Shown: piece by piece, positions 8,365 to 16,352 of the stretch
Position numbering within the stretch: the first letter of the stretch is position 1
How the letters are laid out: each line of letters starts with the position of its first letter
NCBI RefSeq assembly: GCF_001713375.1
Contig: NZ_CP016449.1
Location: 4,610,685 to 4,674,684 of the forward strand
DNA length: 64,000 bases
Source of the DNA: Hydrogenophaga sp. RAC07
Lineage (GTDB): Bacteria; Pseudomonadota; Gammaproteobacteria; Burkholderiales; Burkholderiaceae_C
Direction of reading: 5' to 3'
Made by a program: the position numbers and the translations under genes
Notes under the pieces: model-generated
Databases searched by the model: none
Told to the model about the DNA's origin: nothing
The model's input: the letters and a program-made list of their open reading frames with translations, nothing else

Positions 8365-8661
8365 ATGACAAGAACCCGAAGGAGCTTCACGGACGAGTTC
8401 AAACGTGAAGCAGTGAAGCTGTGCAAGCAGCCAGGCGCCACCGTGACGCACATTGCACGGGACCTGGGTATTCAGACCAGCGTGCTCAGACGTTGGGTCA
8501 CCCAGGAGCGTGGCGGGGTGTTGGACCTCAGGCCGAACCGGCCGCTTCGCAGTGAGGCCGCCACCGAGGTGGAGCGGTTGCAACGCGAACTGCGACGTGT
8601 GACCACGGAGCGCGACATCCTAAAAAAAGCGCTCGGCTACTTTGCAAAGGACCCGCAGTGA
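8365..8661 (+). CDS. IS3-family transposase OrfA
   Basis: A 98-aa DNA-binding subunit of an IS3-family transposase. It has the usual N-terminal HTH (SFTDEFKREAVKLCKQPGAT, then a recognition helix around VLRRWV) and a C-terminal leucine-zipper helix (EVERLQRELRRVTTERDILK). The A7 run just before the stop matches the programmed frameshift site that produces the OrfAB fusion. The ATG follows an AGGAGA motif in tcaggagataggcatg. It is intact, but the element cannot make full OrfAB while OrfB is split. Confidence 0.92.
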   Translation: MTRTRRSFTDEFKREAVKLCKQPGATVTHIARDLGIQTSVLRRWVTQERGGVLDLRPNRPLRSEAATEVERLQRELRRVTTERDILKKALGYFAKDPQ

Positions 8662-9251
8662 AGTACGGCTTCATCGCGCGGCATCGTAGTGTCTGGCCCA
8701 CCCGCACCATGTGCCGGGTAATGGCGGTCTCCCACAGCGGCTTCTACGAATGGATGGGCAGAGCGCCGAGCCAGCGCAGCCAGGACGACGCCAGGCTCAC
8801 CCGCCTCATCCGAGAGAGCTTCGAGCTCAGCGACCGCACCTACGGCAGTCCACGCGTCTGGCACGACCTTCGAGCGCTGGGCGAGAGTTGCGGGATGAAC
8901 CGGGTCATCCGGCTGATGCACCTGGCCAAGCTGCAGGCCCGTCACAAGCGACGCAGGCTACCTGGCGATACGGGCAGCAGGCTTGAGAACCACATCGCGC
9001 CCAACCATCTGCAGCGCGACTTCGAGGCCAATGGTCCGAACCAGAAGTGGGTGGCTGACTTCACCTACATCTGGACGGCCGAGGGCTGGCTGTATGCGGC
9101 GGCGGTGATGGACCTGTACTCACGTCGCATCGTGGGGTGGTCGATGAGCGACACCATGCAGGCCAAGATGGTGAGCGATGCTTTGTTGATGGCCCTTTGG
9201 CGGCGCGGCAAACCCAGCTCGCTGATGCATCACTCGGACCAGGGCAGTCAG

Positions 9252-10702
9252 GGCGGATTCAACTGGTCGTCGCAACACCTTCAACCAGGAGGTGTGTATG
9301 GGGCGACCCGCAGGATGGATGAAGCAATTGACAGGGAGAGACGCGATGCGCTCCCCGGGGGCTCCTGCACTTCGGCGAGAGGTCGAGCGCCAGTTCTGGG
9401 TACAGATTGCAACCGGAATCACCAGTGAGAGGGCAGCCGAGGCGGTAGGCGTATCGCAGGCGGTGGGCTCGCGCTGGTTCCGGCATCGTGGCGGCATGCC
9501 ATTGTTCATGTCGAAACCTGTATCTGGAAGATATCTGTCGTTCGCGGAGCGAGAAGAGATTGGACTTCTGCGAGCTCAAGATGTCAGCGTGCGGGAGATC
9601 GCTCGTCGTATTGGTCGAAGCCCCTCAACTGTTTCGCGGGAGTTGACGCGCAACGCTGCGACCCGCAGTGGCAAGCTCGAGTACCGGGCCTCAGTAGCGC
9701 AGTGGAAGTCGGATCTGGTCGCCAGAAGGCCCAAGCCTGCCAAGCTTGTGACGAATCAGCGTTTGCGCGTCTATGTCCAAGACCGTCTGGATGGCAAGAT
9801 CCGCGATGCCCAAGGACGGGAGGTGGCTGGACCTCGACAGGCTCCTTTCATCGGCCGCAACAAGCCTCATCGTGGTGACCGCAAATGGGTCAATGGCTGG
9901 TCGCCAGAGCAGATTGCAAACCGCCTGCAGGTCGACTTCCCGGATGATCCGTCCATGCGCATCTCTCACGAAGCCATCTACCAAGCGCTCTATATCCAGG
10001 GCAGAGGCGCCCTCAAGCGTGAGCTTGTGAGCTACCTGCGTACGGGGCGTGCTTTGCGCACACCCCGGGCCAGGTCCCAAGCCAAGGCATGGGCACATGT
10101 CAGTGAAGAGGTGATGATCTCCAGCCGCCCTGCTGAGATAGAAGATCGTGCGGTACCCGGTCACTGGGAAGGGGACCTGATCATCGGCCTGGACAGGTCG
10201 GCCATTGGCACGCTGGTGGAACGGTCAAGCCGTTTCACCATGCTCGTGCACCTGCCGCGCGAGGAAGGCTATGGACTGATTCCTCGAACAAAGAATGGTC
10301 CTGCGCTGGCAGGTTACGGAGCCATAACCATGGCCAACGCCCTCAAGAGAACAGTGACCAAGCTGCCTACCCAGCTATGGCAGTCATTGACTTGGGATCG
10401 TGGCAAGGAGCTATCCGACCATGCACGGTTCACCATCGAGTCCGGGGTGAAGGTCTTCTTTGCCGATCCTCGCAGTCCATGGCAGCGCGGTACGAACGAA
10501 AACACAAACGGGCTGCTGCGCCAATACTTCCCCAAAGGCACCGACCTGTCTCGCTGGAGCGAGCAAGAGATTCAAGCCGTGGCACTGACCTTGAACAACA
10601 GGCCACGCAAGACGTTGGGTTGGAAGACTCCGGCGGAAGCGCTCAATGACTACCTAAAATCGGCTGACCAACCCGGTGTTGCGACGACCGGTTGAATCCG
10701 CC
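9252..10702 (+). mobile_element. IS30-family insertion sequence
   Basis: The ends are 28-base inverted repeats (9252-9279 and 10675-10702) with one mismatch, starting GGCGGATTCAAC. A 3-base target duplication, CAG, flanks it (9249-9251 and 10703-10705). The size is 1451 bp with a single transposase gene. Clean ends and duplication point to a recent insertion. An isolated copy of one end lies at 62273-62299. Confidence 0.92.
9298..10695 (+). CDS. IS30-family transposase
   Basis: A 465-aa DDE transposase. The start is ATG 9298 with AGGAGG five bases upstream; a GTG six bases earlier is less likely. It has an N-terminal HTH (about residues 30-65), the IS30 HTH_38 domain (SFAEREEIGLLRA and VSVREIARRIGRSPSTVSRE) and the integrase core with HWEGDLIIG, SLTWDRGKELSDH and QRGTNENTNGLLRQYFPKG supplying D, D and E. 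The length is somewhat above the usual 380-440 aa because of the N-terminal extension. It appears intact and potentially active. Confidence 0.93.
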   Translation: MGRPAGWMKQLTGRDAMRSPGAPALRREVERQFWVQIATGITSERAAEAVGVSQAVGSRWFRHRGGMPLFMSKPVSGRYLSFAEREEIGLLRAQDVSVREIARRIGRSPSTVSRELTRNAATRSGKLEYRASVAQWKSDLVARRPKPAKLVTNQRLRVYVQDRLDGKIRDAQGREVAGPRQAPFIGRNKPHRGDRKWVNGWSPEQIANRLQVDFPDDPSMRISHEAIYQALYIQGRGALKRELVSYLRTGRALRTPRARSQAKAWAHVSEEVMISSRPAEIEDRAVPGHWEGDLIIGLDRSAIGTLVERSSRFTMLVHLPREEGYGLIPRTKNGPALAGYGAITMANALKRTVTKLPTQLWQSLTWDRGKELSDHARFTIESGVKVFFADPRSPWQRGTNENTNGLLRQYFPKGTDLSRWSEQEIQAVALTLNNRPRKTLGWKTPAEALNDYLKSADQPGVATTG

Positions 10703-11112
10703 CAGTACACCAGCGACGACTTCCAGCAGTTGCTCAAGGCACAGGGCATCACCTGCAGCATGAGCCGTCGTGGTGAATGCTGGGACAACGCTGCGATGGA
10801 GAGCTTCTTCTCATCCATGAAGACCGAGAGGCTCAGCCGCAAGGTCTACCGGACGAGGGAAGAAGCCAGGTCCGAAGTGTTCGACTACATCGAGCGCTTC
10901 TACAACCCGGTGCGCAAACACTCAAAGCTAGACTTCCTCAGCCCAGTCGACTTTGAGCAAGGCTTAATGGGCTAAGCAAACCGTCCGGGAAACTGGGGGA
11001 AGCCCAGCTTCTACCTTTCAGGTTGAACACCCACAGACGTTGCGAGGGGATTTTGCGAAACCCTCTATGCTGCGCCTAGTATCTTTGTGCGCGTTCGAGC
11101 ATTCAATCGTGA

Positions 11113-11460
11113 TTGATCGAGCCGTTGAATGGATTCAAGCGACAGCCCTGTCGTGTCGATAGGAGCAATGAGCACCATTGCAAACACGGAATCAAATTGC
11201 CAATACACCCGCCGAGGATTTCGATCAAGAGTCTTCTCTTGCCTTTGGTGGTGCTGGCCATCGGTGGTGCAACGACCTACTTTCTGGTCATGGCTCAGGC
11301 AGTGCGAAACCAAGAACTTGTCGAACGCCAGTTCAATGCGCAGGTCGAGCAGACTGTTGAAGAGGTCAGCCGCCGCATCATTGGTTACGAATACGGCCTT
11401 CGAGGGGCTCGCGGTGCAATCACGGCGGTGGGTCAAAAGGCGCTGAGCCGCGAACACTGA
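11113..11460 (+). pseudogene. 5' fragment of a CHASE-type sensor gene truncated by an IS scar
   Basis: A 115-codon frame encodes a hydrophobic helix (LLLPLVVLAIGGATTYFLV), a periplasmic helix and the opening of a CHASE-type domain (RIIGYEYGLRGARGA). CHASE domains start sensor kinases and cyclases. The frame stops at TGA 11458-11460 within a 50-base IS3-type end (11454-11503), so the rest of the sensor is gone. The true start is unclear; a TTG at 11193 or upstream ATGs are possible. The kinase at 11650 is in the same direction but has its own N-terminus, so a simple split gene is not evident. Confidence 0.55.
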
Positions 11461-11503
11461 CGTCTCCCCCATATCCGGTCACTTCTAAACTGGAGTTGGG
11501 CGG
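11454..11503. repeat. Solo IS3-type end, copy 1
   Basis: A 50-base segment beginning ACACTGACGTCTCCCCC is repeated with one mismatch at 53798-53847. Its layout (TGAC..., a run of C, then CCGGTCAC and AAACTGGAG) is like the left end of IS3-family elements. Here it stands alone and terminates the CHASE-type sensor frame. Confidence 0.65.
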
Positions 11504-11649
11504 ATCATAGCCCCGAAGACGAGCACCTGCTCAATCGGTGAGGAACCTTGCGCGATCAAGCTACTCACGTGAAGATACCCCTGCACACATTGCGGGCGCG
11601 ATCAGACCGCAAACATCGAACAGCGGAATTCAAGGGAGCTGCCACCGTC

Positions 11650-13680
11650 ATGAGCGAACCTGACTTACCCCGACGCCCGACGCTGCACACTGCGCCGAGC
11701 GAGACTGAGCCTTCCTCGCTGCGCTCCTACGAAAGTGCGTCGTGTGGCCTGCTCAACCTCAATGAACTGCTCGATATTGTCGGTATCAACCAGACCCTGC
11801 TGGGCTGGCTGGGTTGGGAGCGCGGCGAATTCGATCGCTTGGAAAGTAGCAACTGCCCAAGTTTTGATGCGCTGGCCGGCATCCTGGATCACAGCTCGCG
11901 CGACGCGTTGATCGACCATGTGCGCGCCACGCGCGGTGCCACTGAGACGCGCGTGCTGCAGTTGCGCCTGTTCGGCAGAGGCGGCAAGTTCTTCACCGCC
12001 GAATTCCGCTCGCTGCCTGAGACGGATGCGCAAGGCCACTGGCTGCACACCCAGACGACGGTGATCGACGTGACCGAGCGCGCCGAGATCGAGCACCATC
12101 TGCTGGCCCGACTTGACCTGCTGCAGACCATCACCGACCGTACGCCGTCGCGCCTGGCCTATTACGACAAAGATCTGGTGTGCTGCTTCTCCAACGCGGC
12201 GCACGCGCGCGGCCACGGCCGCCTGCCTGATGACATGGTGGGTACCCACATCAGCGACGTGATGGCGGGCGACATGCTGCGCGAGATCCTGCCCAAGGTG
12301 GCCAAGGTGCTCAGCGGCGAGAAGCTGTGCTTCGAGGCTGAGCGCGCGCTGCCCGATGGCAGTGGCGGCTTCTTCGAGATCCACTACCTGCCTGACCTGC
12401 AGGACGATCGCGTCGAGGGCTTCTTCATCGAACAGATCGACATTACCGACCGCCGCCGCACCGAAGACCTTGTCTCTCACGCCAACTTCGAACTCGAGGA
12501 TCGCGTGGCGCAGCGAACCGCCGAGCTGCAGGCCAGCGAGCAGCGCTTTCGCCTCATGTCCGACGCGATCCAGGAATACGGCATCGCCTTCCTGGACTTG
12601 GACGGCTCGTTCAACGAATGGACTGACAGCGCGCAGCGCCTGTTTCAGCGCTCGCGCAGCCGCAGCATCGGACTGCCTCTCACGACGGTGTTGCCGGGCG
12701 AAAGCGTTCTGGACCTAGCACAACTGCTGGAGCGCTGCTCGACCCATGGCCATGTGGAAGAAACAGGCTGGGCCCAGCGCGGCGACGGCGGCCGCTTCTG
12801 GGCGCGCTTCACCTTGACCGCGCTGCGCAATGCGCGCGACGAGTTGCAGGGCTATTCGTGCGTGGTGAGCGACCTGACCGAGGCCAAGCGCCTGAACGAC
12901 CTGCTCAATCAATCCAACCGCGGACTGAAGGCGCAGGTGGACGAGCAGAGCAGCCAGTTGGTCAGCGTCAACAAGGAGCTCGAGGTGTTCTCGTACAGCA
13001 TTGCTCACGACATCCGTGCGCCGTTGCGCCACATCAGTCAGTTCGTGGGTCTGAGCCAGGAGGTCCTGGATCCGCAGAAGGACGCCCAGGTGCTCCAGTT
13101 CCAGGCGTCGATCGTGGCGGCCAGCCAGCGCATGAGCCAGATGATCGAAGGGTTGCTGGAGTACACGCGGTTGGGTCGTGCGCCATTGGATATCGGCCCG
13201 GTGCCCCTGACCCCGCTGGTGCAAGGCGTGGTGAGCCACCTGCGATCCGAGCAACCCGGCCAACGCATCGAATGGGTGCTCGATCCGAACCTGCCCATCA
13301 TCGAGGCCGATCCGATCCTGCTGGGCGAGGTGCTGAGCAAGCTGTTGGATAACGCGGTCAAGTTCACCCGCCGCAGTGCCGAGCCACGCATCGAGGTGGG
13401 CGCGCAGAGCGGGCCCCACGGGCACGCCACCGTGTACGTGCGTGATAACGGTGTTGGTTTTGATCGGGACCGCGCGCGCAACCTGTTCGTCATGTTCCAG
13501 CGCCAGCACCATTCGATGGACTACGAAGGTGTGGGCACCGGGCTGGCGCTGGTGCACCGCATCATCGAGCGCCACGGTGGCCGCATCTGGTGCGATACAG
13601 CGCCCAGCCAGGGCTGCACCTTCTACCTGGAGCTACCCACGCCCGAGCAGGCCGACTTCCAAACCGACGTCCCGGTTTAA
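11650..13680 (+). CDS. Soluble PAS-domain histidine kinase
   Basis: A 676-aa sensor kinase without membrane helices. The start is ATG 11650 behind AAGGGAG; an upstream TTG at 11548 is possible. Three PAS-like regions (about 35-150, 155-275, 300-410) are each followed by the typical D-x-T/S-E linker. A coiled helix follows, then HisKA with SIAHDIRAPLRHI and HATPase_c with LLDNAVKF (N box), DNGVGFD (G1) and GTGLALVHR (G2). The kinase half is of the bacteriophytochrome/Cph1 type. No response regulator is adjacent, so it is an orphan. It lies just after the truncated CHASE-type sensor and IS scar; its promoter may sit in 11504-11649. Confidence 0.88.
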   Translation: MSEPDLPRRPTLHTAPSETEPSSLRSYESASCGLLNLNELLDIVGINQTLLGWLGWERGEFDRLESSNCPSFDALAGILDHSSRDALIDHVRATRGATETRVLQLRLFGRGGKFFTAEFRSLPETDAQGHWLHTQTTVIDVTERAEIEHHLLARLDLLQTITDRTPSRLAYYDKDLVCCFSNAAHARGHGRLPDDMVGTHISDVMAGDMLREILPKVAKVLSGEKLCFEAERALPDGSGGFFEIHYLPDLQDDRVEGFFIEQIDITDRRRTEDLVSHANFELEDRVAQRTAELQASEQRFRLMSDAIQEYGIAFLDLDGSFNEWTDSAQRLFQRSRSRSIGLPLTTVLPGESVLDLAQLLERCSTHGHVEETGWAQRGDGGRFWARFTLTALRNARDELQGYSCVVSDLTEAKRLNDLLNQSNRGLKAQVDEQSSQLVSVNKELEVFSYSIAHDIRAPLRHISQFVGLSQEVLDPQKDAQVLQFQASIVAASQRMSQMIEGLLEYTRLGRAPLDIGPVPLTPLVQGVVSHLRSEQPGQRIEWVLDPNLPIIEADPILLGEVLSKLLDNAVKFTRRSAEPRIEVGAQSGPHGHATVYVRDNGVGFDRDRARNLFVMFQRQHHSMDYEGVGTGLALVHRIIERHGGRIWCDTAPSQGCTFYLELPTPEQADFQTDVPV

Positions 13681-13968
13681 ATAAGGGACGCACTGTGAAG
13701 CCGGCATCCTCGCTGGGCGCCCAACTTGGCTGACGCAGAGCCGCCGTGGCGCTCGCGATGGTGTTCACATCGGCCAGCCCCGTGATCTGGCGCCTCGAGA
13801 TCCTGATTTATTGACTGGGTGAGGCATTGTTTTCCAGTCTCCCGGACTTGGTGCACCTTCCTCCAGTTCAGTACGCTGGCATTGCTTTTCCACAAAGATC
13901 GGCGATGAGCCGCGCTGCGACCTTGCACCACCACTTGAAGATCCCTAACTCGCGCACCGGTGTCCGGT

Positions 13969-14448
13969 TCAAAGTGCAGTGATGTCTGTCTGCACTGGCC
14001 AAAGCAAGGCACCAAATGCGGATCTTTGTGTTGCCGCATCGAACTCGTGATTCAACACCAGCGCGTAGCGGCCCGGACGCGACGCACATAAGCGGTAACC
14101 ATCGCGCACCGCCTCTTGTGTGATGTCACGGACTTGCGGCGTGCGCAGGCGCCAGGCTTGCACTTCAGGCACGCTCACGCGCAAGGTGACGCAGAACCCG
14201 CGCTTCATATTGGACGCCACTACCAGCCGCTGCTGGGCACTCCAGTTGCCAGTGGACTCTGCGACCAGCGATACGGGGTACCTGTTTTCCAACACGCGCA
14301 GGACGCTCGGGATGACGATACGAAATTCCTGACCTGCACTGGCGCTTCCCGCGCCAACCAGCACGCTTTCGCCGATGCTGGTCGCGGGAAGCAGCAGCAA
14401 GGCACAGGCAGCCAGTGCGGATACGAGGGAATGTTTTGCGAGGTGCAT
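13969..14448 (-). CDS. Secreted hypothetical protein
   Basis: A 159-aa protein with a classic signal peptide (SLVSALAACALLLLPATSIG then a cleavage region). The mature part is predicted to be mostly beta strands with two cysteines (GFCV, LCAS). I do not recognise the family. It lies on the same strand as the decayed ompA region but is separated from it by about 365 bases, so co-transcription is uncertain. The codon pattern is consistent with a real gene. A periplasmic location is inferred from the signal peptide only. Confidence 0.65.
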   Translation of the reverse strand: MHLAKHSLVSALAACALLLLPATSIGESVLVGAGSASAGQEFRIVIPSVLRVLENRYPVSLVAESTGNWSAQQRLVVASNMKRGFCVTLRVSVPEVQAWRLRTPQVRDITQEAVRDGYRLCASRPGRYALVLNHEFDAATQRSAFGALLWPVQTDITAL

Positions 14449-14813
14449 GACTCACTCTTGGTCCTGGTTCAGAAGATACGCCCCCTACGGGGTGAAGGCA
14501 TCATCGGTGTCCTTCCACAAAAGGTATTCACTGCGCTCGACCGCAAGGCTATTCATCCAGCGACGGGCGAACCCGTGGTGCTGAGCCATTCACGGCAAGC
14601 AGCCGCTGCGCTGGGCAATAGCGTCATGTACCCATAATCCACGAATTGAATGTTGCCCGCCACCATATATTGTGGATACCCCATTCGAACAAGCCCAAGC
14701 TCTCGAATCGCCTGTGCGGCCCGGTATGTCCAGTTGTGGATCGGGGGGGGTGTTCCAGATTGAACCGTCCCATGGCAGATTGACGGCTCCAACAGGGCAA
14801 CTGGGCAGTTTGT
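14449..14813. other. Region without a confident gene
   Basis: 365 bases between the secreted protein and the ompA remnant. A 79-codon minus-strand frame (14553-14792) contains an aromatic segment (NIQFVDYGYMTLLPSA) that may be a gene fragment, but it has no good start and no recognised family. No terminator was seen. Confidence 0.4.
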
Positions 14814-15408
14814 TCAGCGTGTGCCGATCACTTCCACGTCGACGCGGCGATCGGGCTGCAGGCAGGCAGTCCACGAGCGCGGTGATGCGCTGGATGCCCT
14901 TACAGTCTTACGGTCTTGCAGGCGCGTCACCGGCTGAGTGTCGCCCTTGCCGACAGCCGAGATCTTCGCTCCATCCAGGCGAGCGGAAGTCACGAGGTGA
15001 TTTTTCACCGCCGCGGCGCGCTGTTCCGGCTGTTTCTGGTTGTAAGCGTTCGAGCCCAGGCGGTCGGTGTGTCCCTCCACACGGATCGAGTCAAACGTGG
15101 CGCCCGCCAGATCGCGGGCAAACTTGTCGAGCGCCATCCGACCTTCAGGCTTCACGGTGTCCGCGTCAAAGCCGAACAACGATTCGGCAGAAAGGCTCAC
15201 GCGCTTGGGCGGGATCACCGCAGGGGCAACTGGCGCCGGTGGGGGGCCTGAACGACGATGGGAGCCGGCGCCGGTGGCGCGACCATAACCATGGACTCTG
15301 GCGCCGCGGCACGCTGAATCGGTTGGGGCGTCGGCCCCCGAACCGGTACACCAAGCCCACCGACACCATGTCGATGTCGCCCTTGTTGCCGATGGCGTCG
15401 TTCCAGCA
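14814..15408 (-). pseudogene. Decayed ompA-type outer membrane protein gene
   Basis: The end of a beta-barrel (GDIDMVSVGLVYRFG), a Pro/Ala hinge and the OmpA peptidoglycan-binding domain (LFGFDADTVKPEG, IRVEGHTDRLGSNAYN, RRVDVEV) can be read only by changing frame twice: after the barrel at a G run (about 15345) and in the hinge at a C run (about 15245). Near the 3' end an 8-base and a 4-base duplication (gaccgtaagactgtaa and tgcctgcc, about 14860-14915) scramble about 25 codons, then restore the frame; without them a typical DCKG...CLQPDRR segment appears. The N-terminal barrel is missing and is replaced by IS110-type sequence. Confidence 0.8.
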
Positions 15409-15600
15409 GTAGGGCTTGACGAACTGCGGAGCCATCAGGCGCACGGTGTGCCCCATTGCCTGCAGCGTGCGGGCCCAGTGGTGATCGCTACCGCAAACCT
15501 CCATGCCCGGCAAACACGGAGGCTCGTTGACGAAGAATGTCGCCATCTGGTCCCGGCGCAGCTGCTTCTTCACGAGCACCTGATCTTGCCCCCGTAGTTC
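15409..15600 (-). pseudogene. IS110/IS1111-type transposase fragment
   Basis: About 60 codons match the N-terminal RuvC-like region of IS110-family transposases (LPGMEVCGSDHHWARTL and GHTVRLMAPQFVKPY). The frame runs directly into the ompA barrel remnant, so the two are fused in one open frame. Neither end of the IS was found. It is a dead fragment. Confidence 0.75.
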
Positions 15601-15658
15601 CAGACACGGCCTATACGCAATGTAGCGTCGGTTGATCAGGTTGAGCGTGGCGTGACTG

Positions 15659-15775
15659 CTCAACCAGTTGCCGCCTGAACTCGCACGGCGATTTCATCCT
15701 CAAGCTCGAGTGTGGGTGGACCTCATTGAAGTGCTCGAACGCCGCTGGCAGCTGCGTCAGGACAGTTCGGGCATC
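15659..15775 (-). pseudogene. IS3-family OrfB 3' fragment
   Basis: About 39 codons match the C-terminus of IS3/IS2-type OrfB (FEHFNEVHPHSSLRMKSPCE). It lies directly upstream of the IS110-type fragment on the same strand. The sequence on both sides is unrelated to a complete element. Confidence 0.7.
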
Positions 15776-15938
15776 TCTTGACGCGCAGTTCAGCGCAGTA
15801 GAAGCCGCCGACTTCGTTGACTGTTTGCCCACTATGCTGTTTGACGAAGCGTTGAACTCCAAGTTTGCCGACAGGTCGGCTCTTCTCAAAAACCAAACGA
15901 CCCACAAGGTTCGCCCGCTGCATCAGCTACCCGGTGGG

Positions 15939-16352
15939 TCAATTCGACGGTGCATCGGAACTTTGTTCATTCGATTGAAAGAGCAACGTTCCTGCTACGG
16001 CGGCAGTCAGAGGTTTCACCAAGAATCCAGCGATCAGCGGAATTCTTTTGGCCTCATTAACATCATCGGACCAGTTCGAAGAGCTGAGCATGAAGAGGCT
16101 GAAGAGTGCGCGCGGCTTGAGGCGCTCCGCAAGCGTTCGGGCCACTTCAAATCCGTTGATCTGCGACATGTTGATGTCCAGCAGGACACAAGTGGGCACC
16201 GAGATCTGGTCCTGCAACAAATAAGCCAGAGCTTCTGCAGGTTGCTCAAAAACAAGCAATTCACCGTTGAAGCCGGCTTTCTCCAGAGCGATACTGTGAA
16301 AGAAGTTGTCGGTCTCGTTGTCATCGATGAGCAGTACACGTTCGAATTTCAC
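15939..16352 (-). CDS. Single-domain receiver protein (CheY-like)
   Basis: A 137-aa receiver domain protein without an output domain. It shows the acidic pair LLIDDNETD, the phosphoacceptor Asp in VLLDINMSQINGFEV, Ser in MLSSS and the conserved Lys in FLVKPL. The GTG start at 16352 overlaps the stop of the upstream kinase gene (GTGA), so the two are translationally coupled and very likely cognate. Proteins of this type often carry phosphate to a second kinase or to a phosphotransfer protein. Confidence 0.85.
   Translation of the reverse strand: MKFERVLLIDDNETDNFFHSIALEKAGFNGELLVFEQPAEALAYLLQDQISVPTCVLLDINMSQINGFEVARTLAERLKPRALFSLFMLSSSNWSDDVNEAKRIPLIAGFLVKPLTAAVAGTLLFQSNEQSSDAPSN

Larger units (their letters stand above)
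8658..10975 (+). pseudogene. IS3-family transposase OrfB, split by IS30
   Basis: The 5' part (8658-9251, 198 codons) carries the HTH_21 region and the first two acidic residues of the DDE triad (VADFTYIW and HHSDQGSQ). The 3' part (10706-10975, 89 codons) carries the Glu (NAAMESFFSSMKTE) and the normal C-terminus. Precise removal of 9252-10705 restores one 287-aa frame, which shows that the split is due solely to the IS30 insertion. A 76-bp stretch of this gene (8766-8841) recurs with one mismatch at 53847-53922. Confidence 0.92.
8307..11006 (+). mobile_element. IS3-family element interrupted by an IS30-family element
   Basis: The ends are a perfect 24-base inverted repeat (8307-8330 and 10983-11006) that begins TGGGCTTCCCCC. 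Removing the inner IS30 with one copy of its 3-base duplication leaves about 1246 bp, the normal IS3-family size. OrfA and OrfB overlap with an A7 slippery run (ctaaaaaaagcg, about 8620-8630) for a programmed -1 frameshift. No target duplication flanks the outer ends (CGG on the left, GCT on the right), which suggests recombination after insertion. Confidence 0.9.

Noticed and set aside
8041..8583. 180-aa minus-strand ORF as one gene
   Set aside because: Its first 90 codons lie inside the IS3 element; only the part up to 8306 can belong to the host gene.
10676..10975. Separate 99-aa transposase gene
   Set aside because: Its first codons are IS30 sequence; it is the 3' part of the split OrfB.
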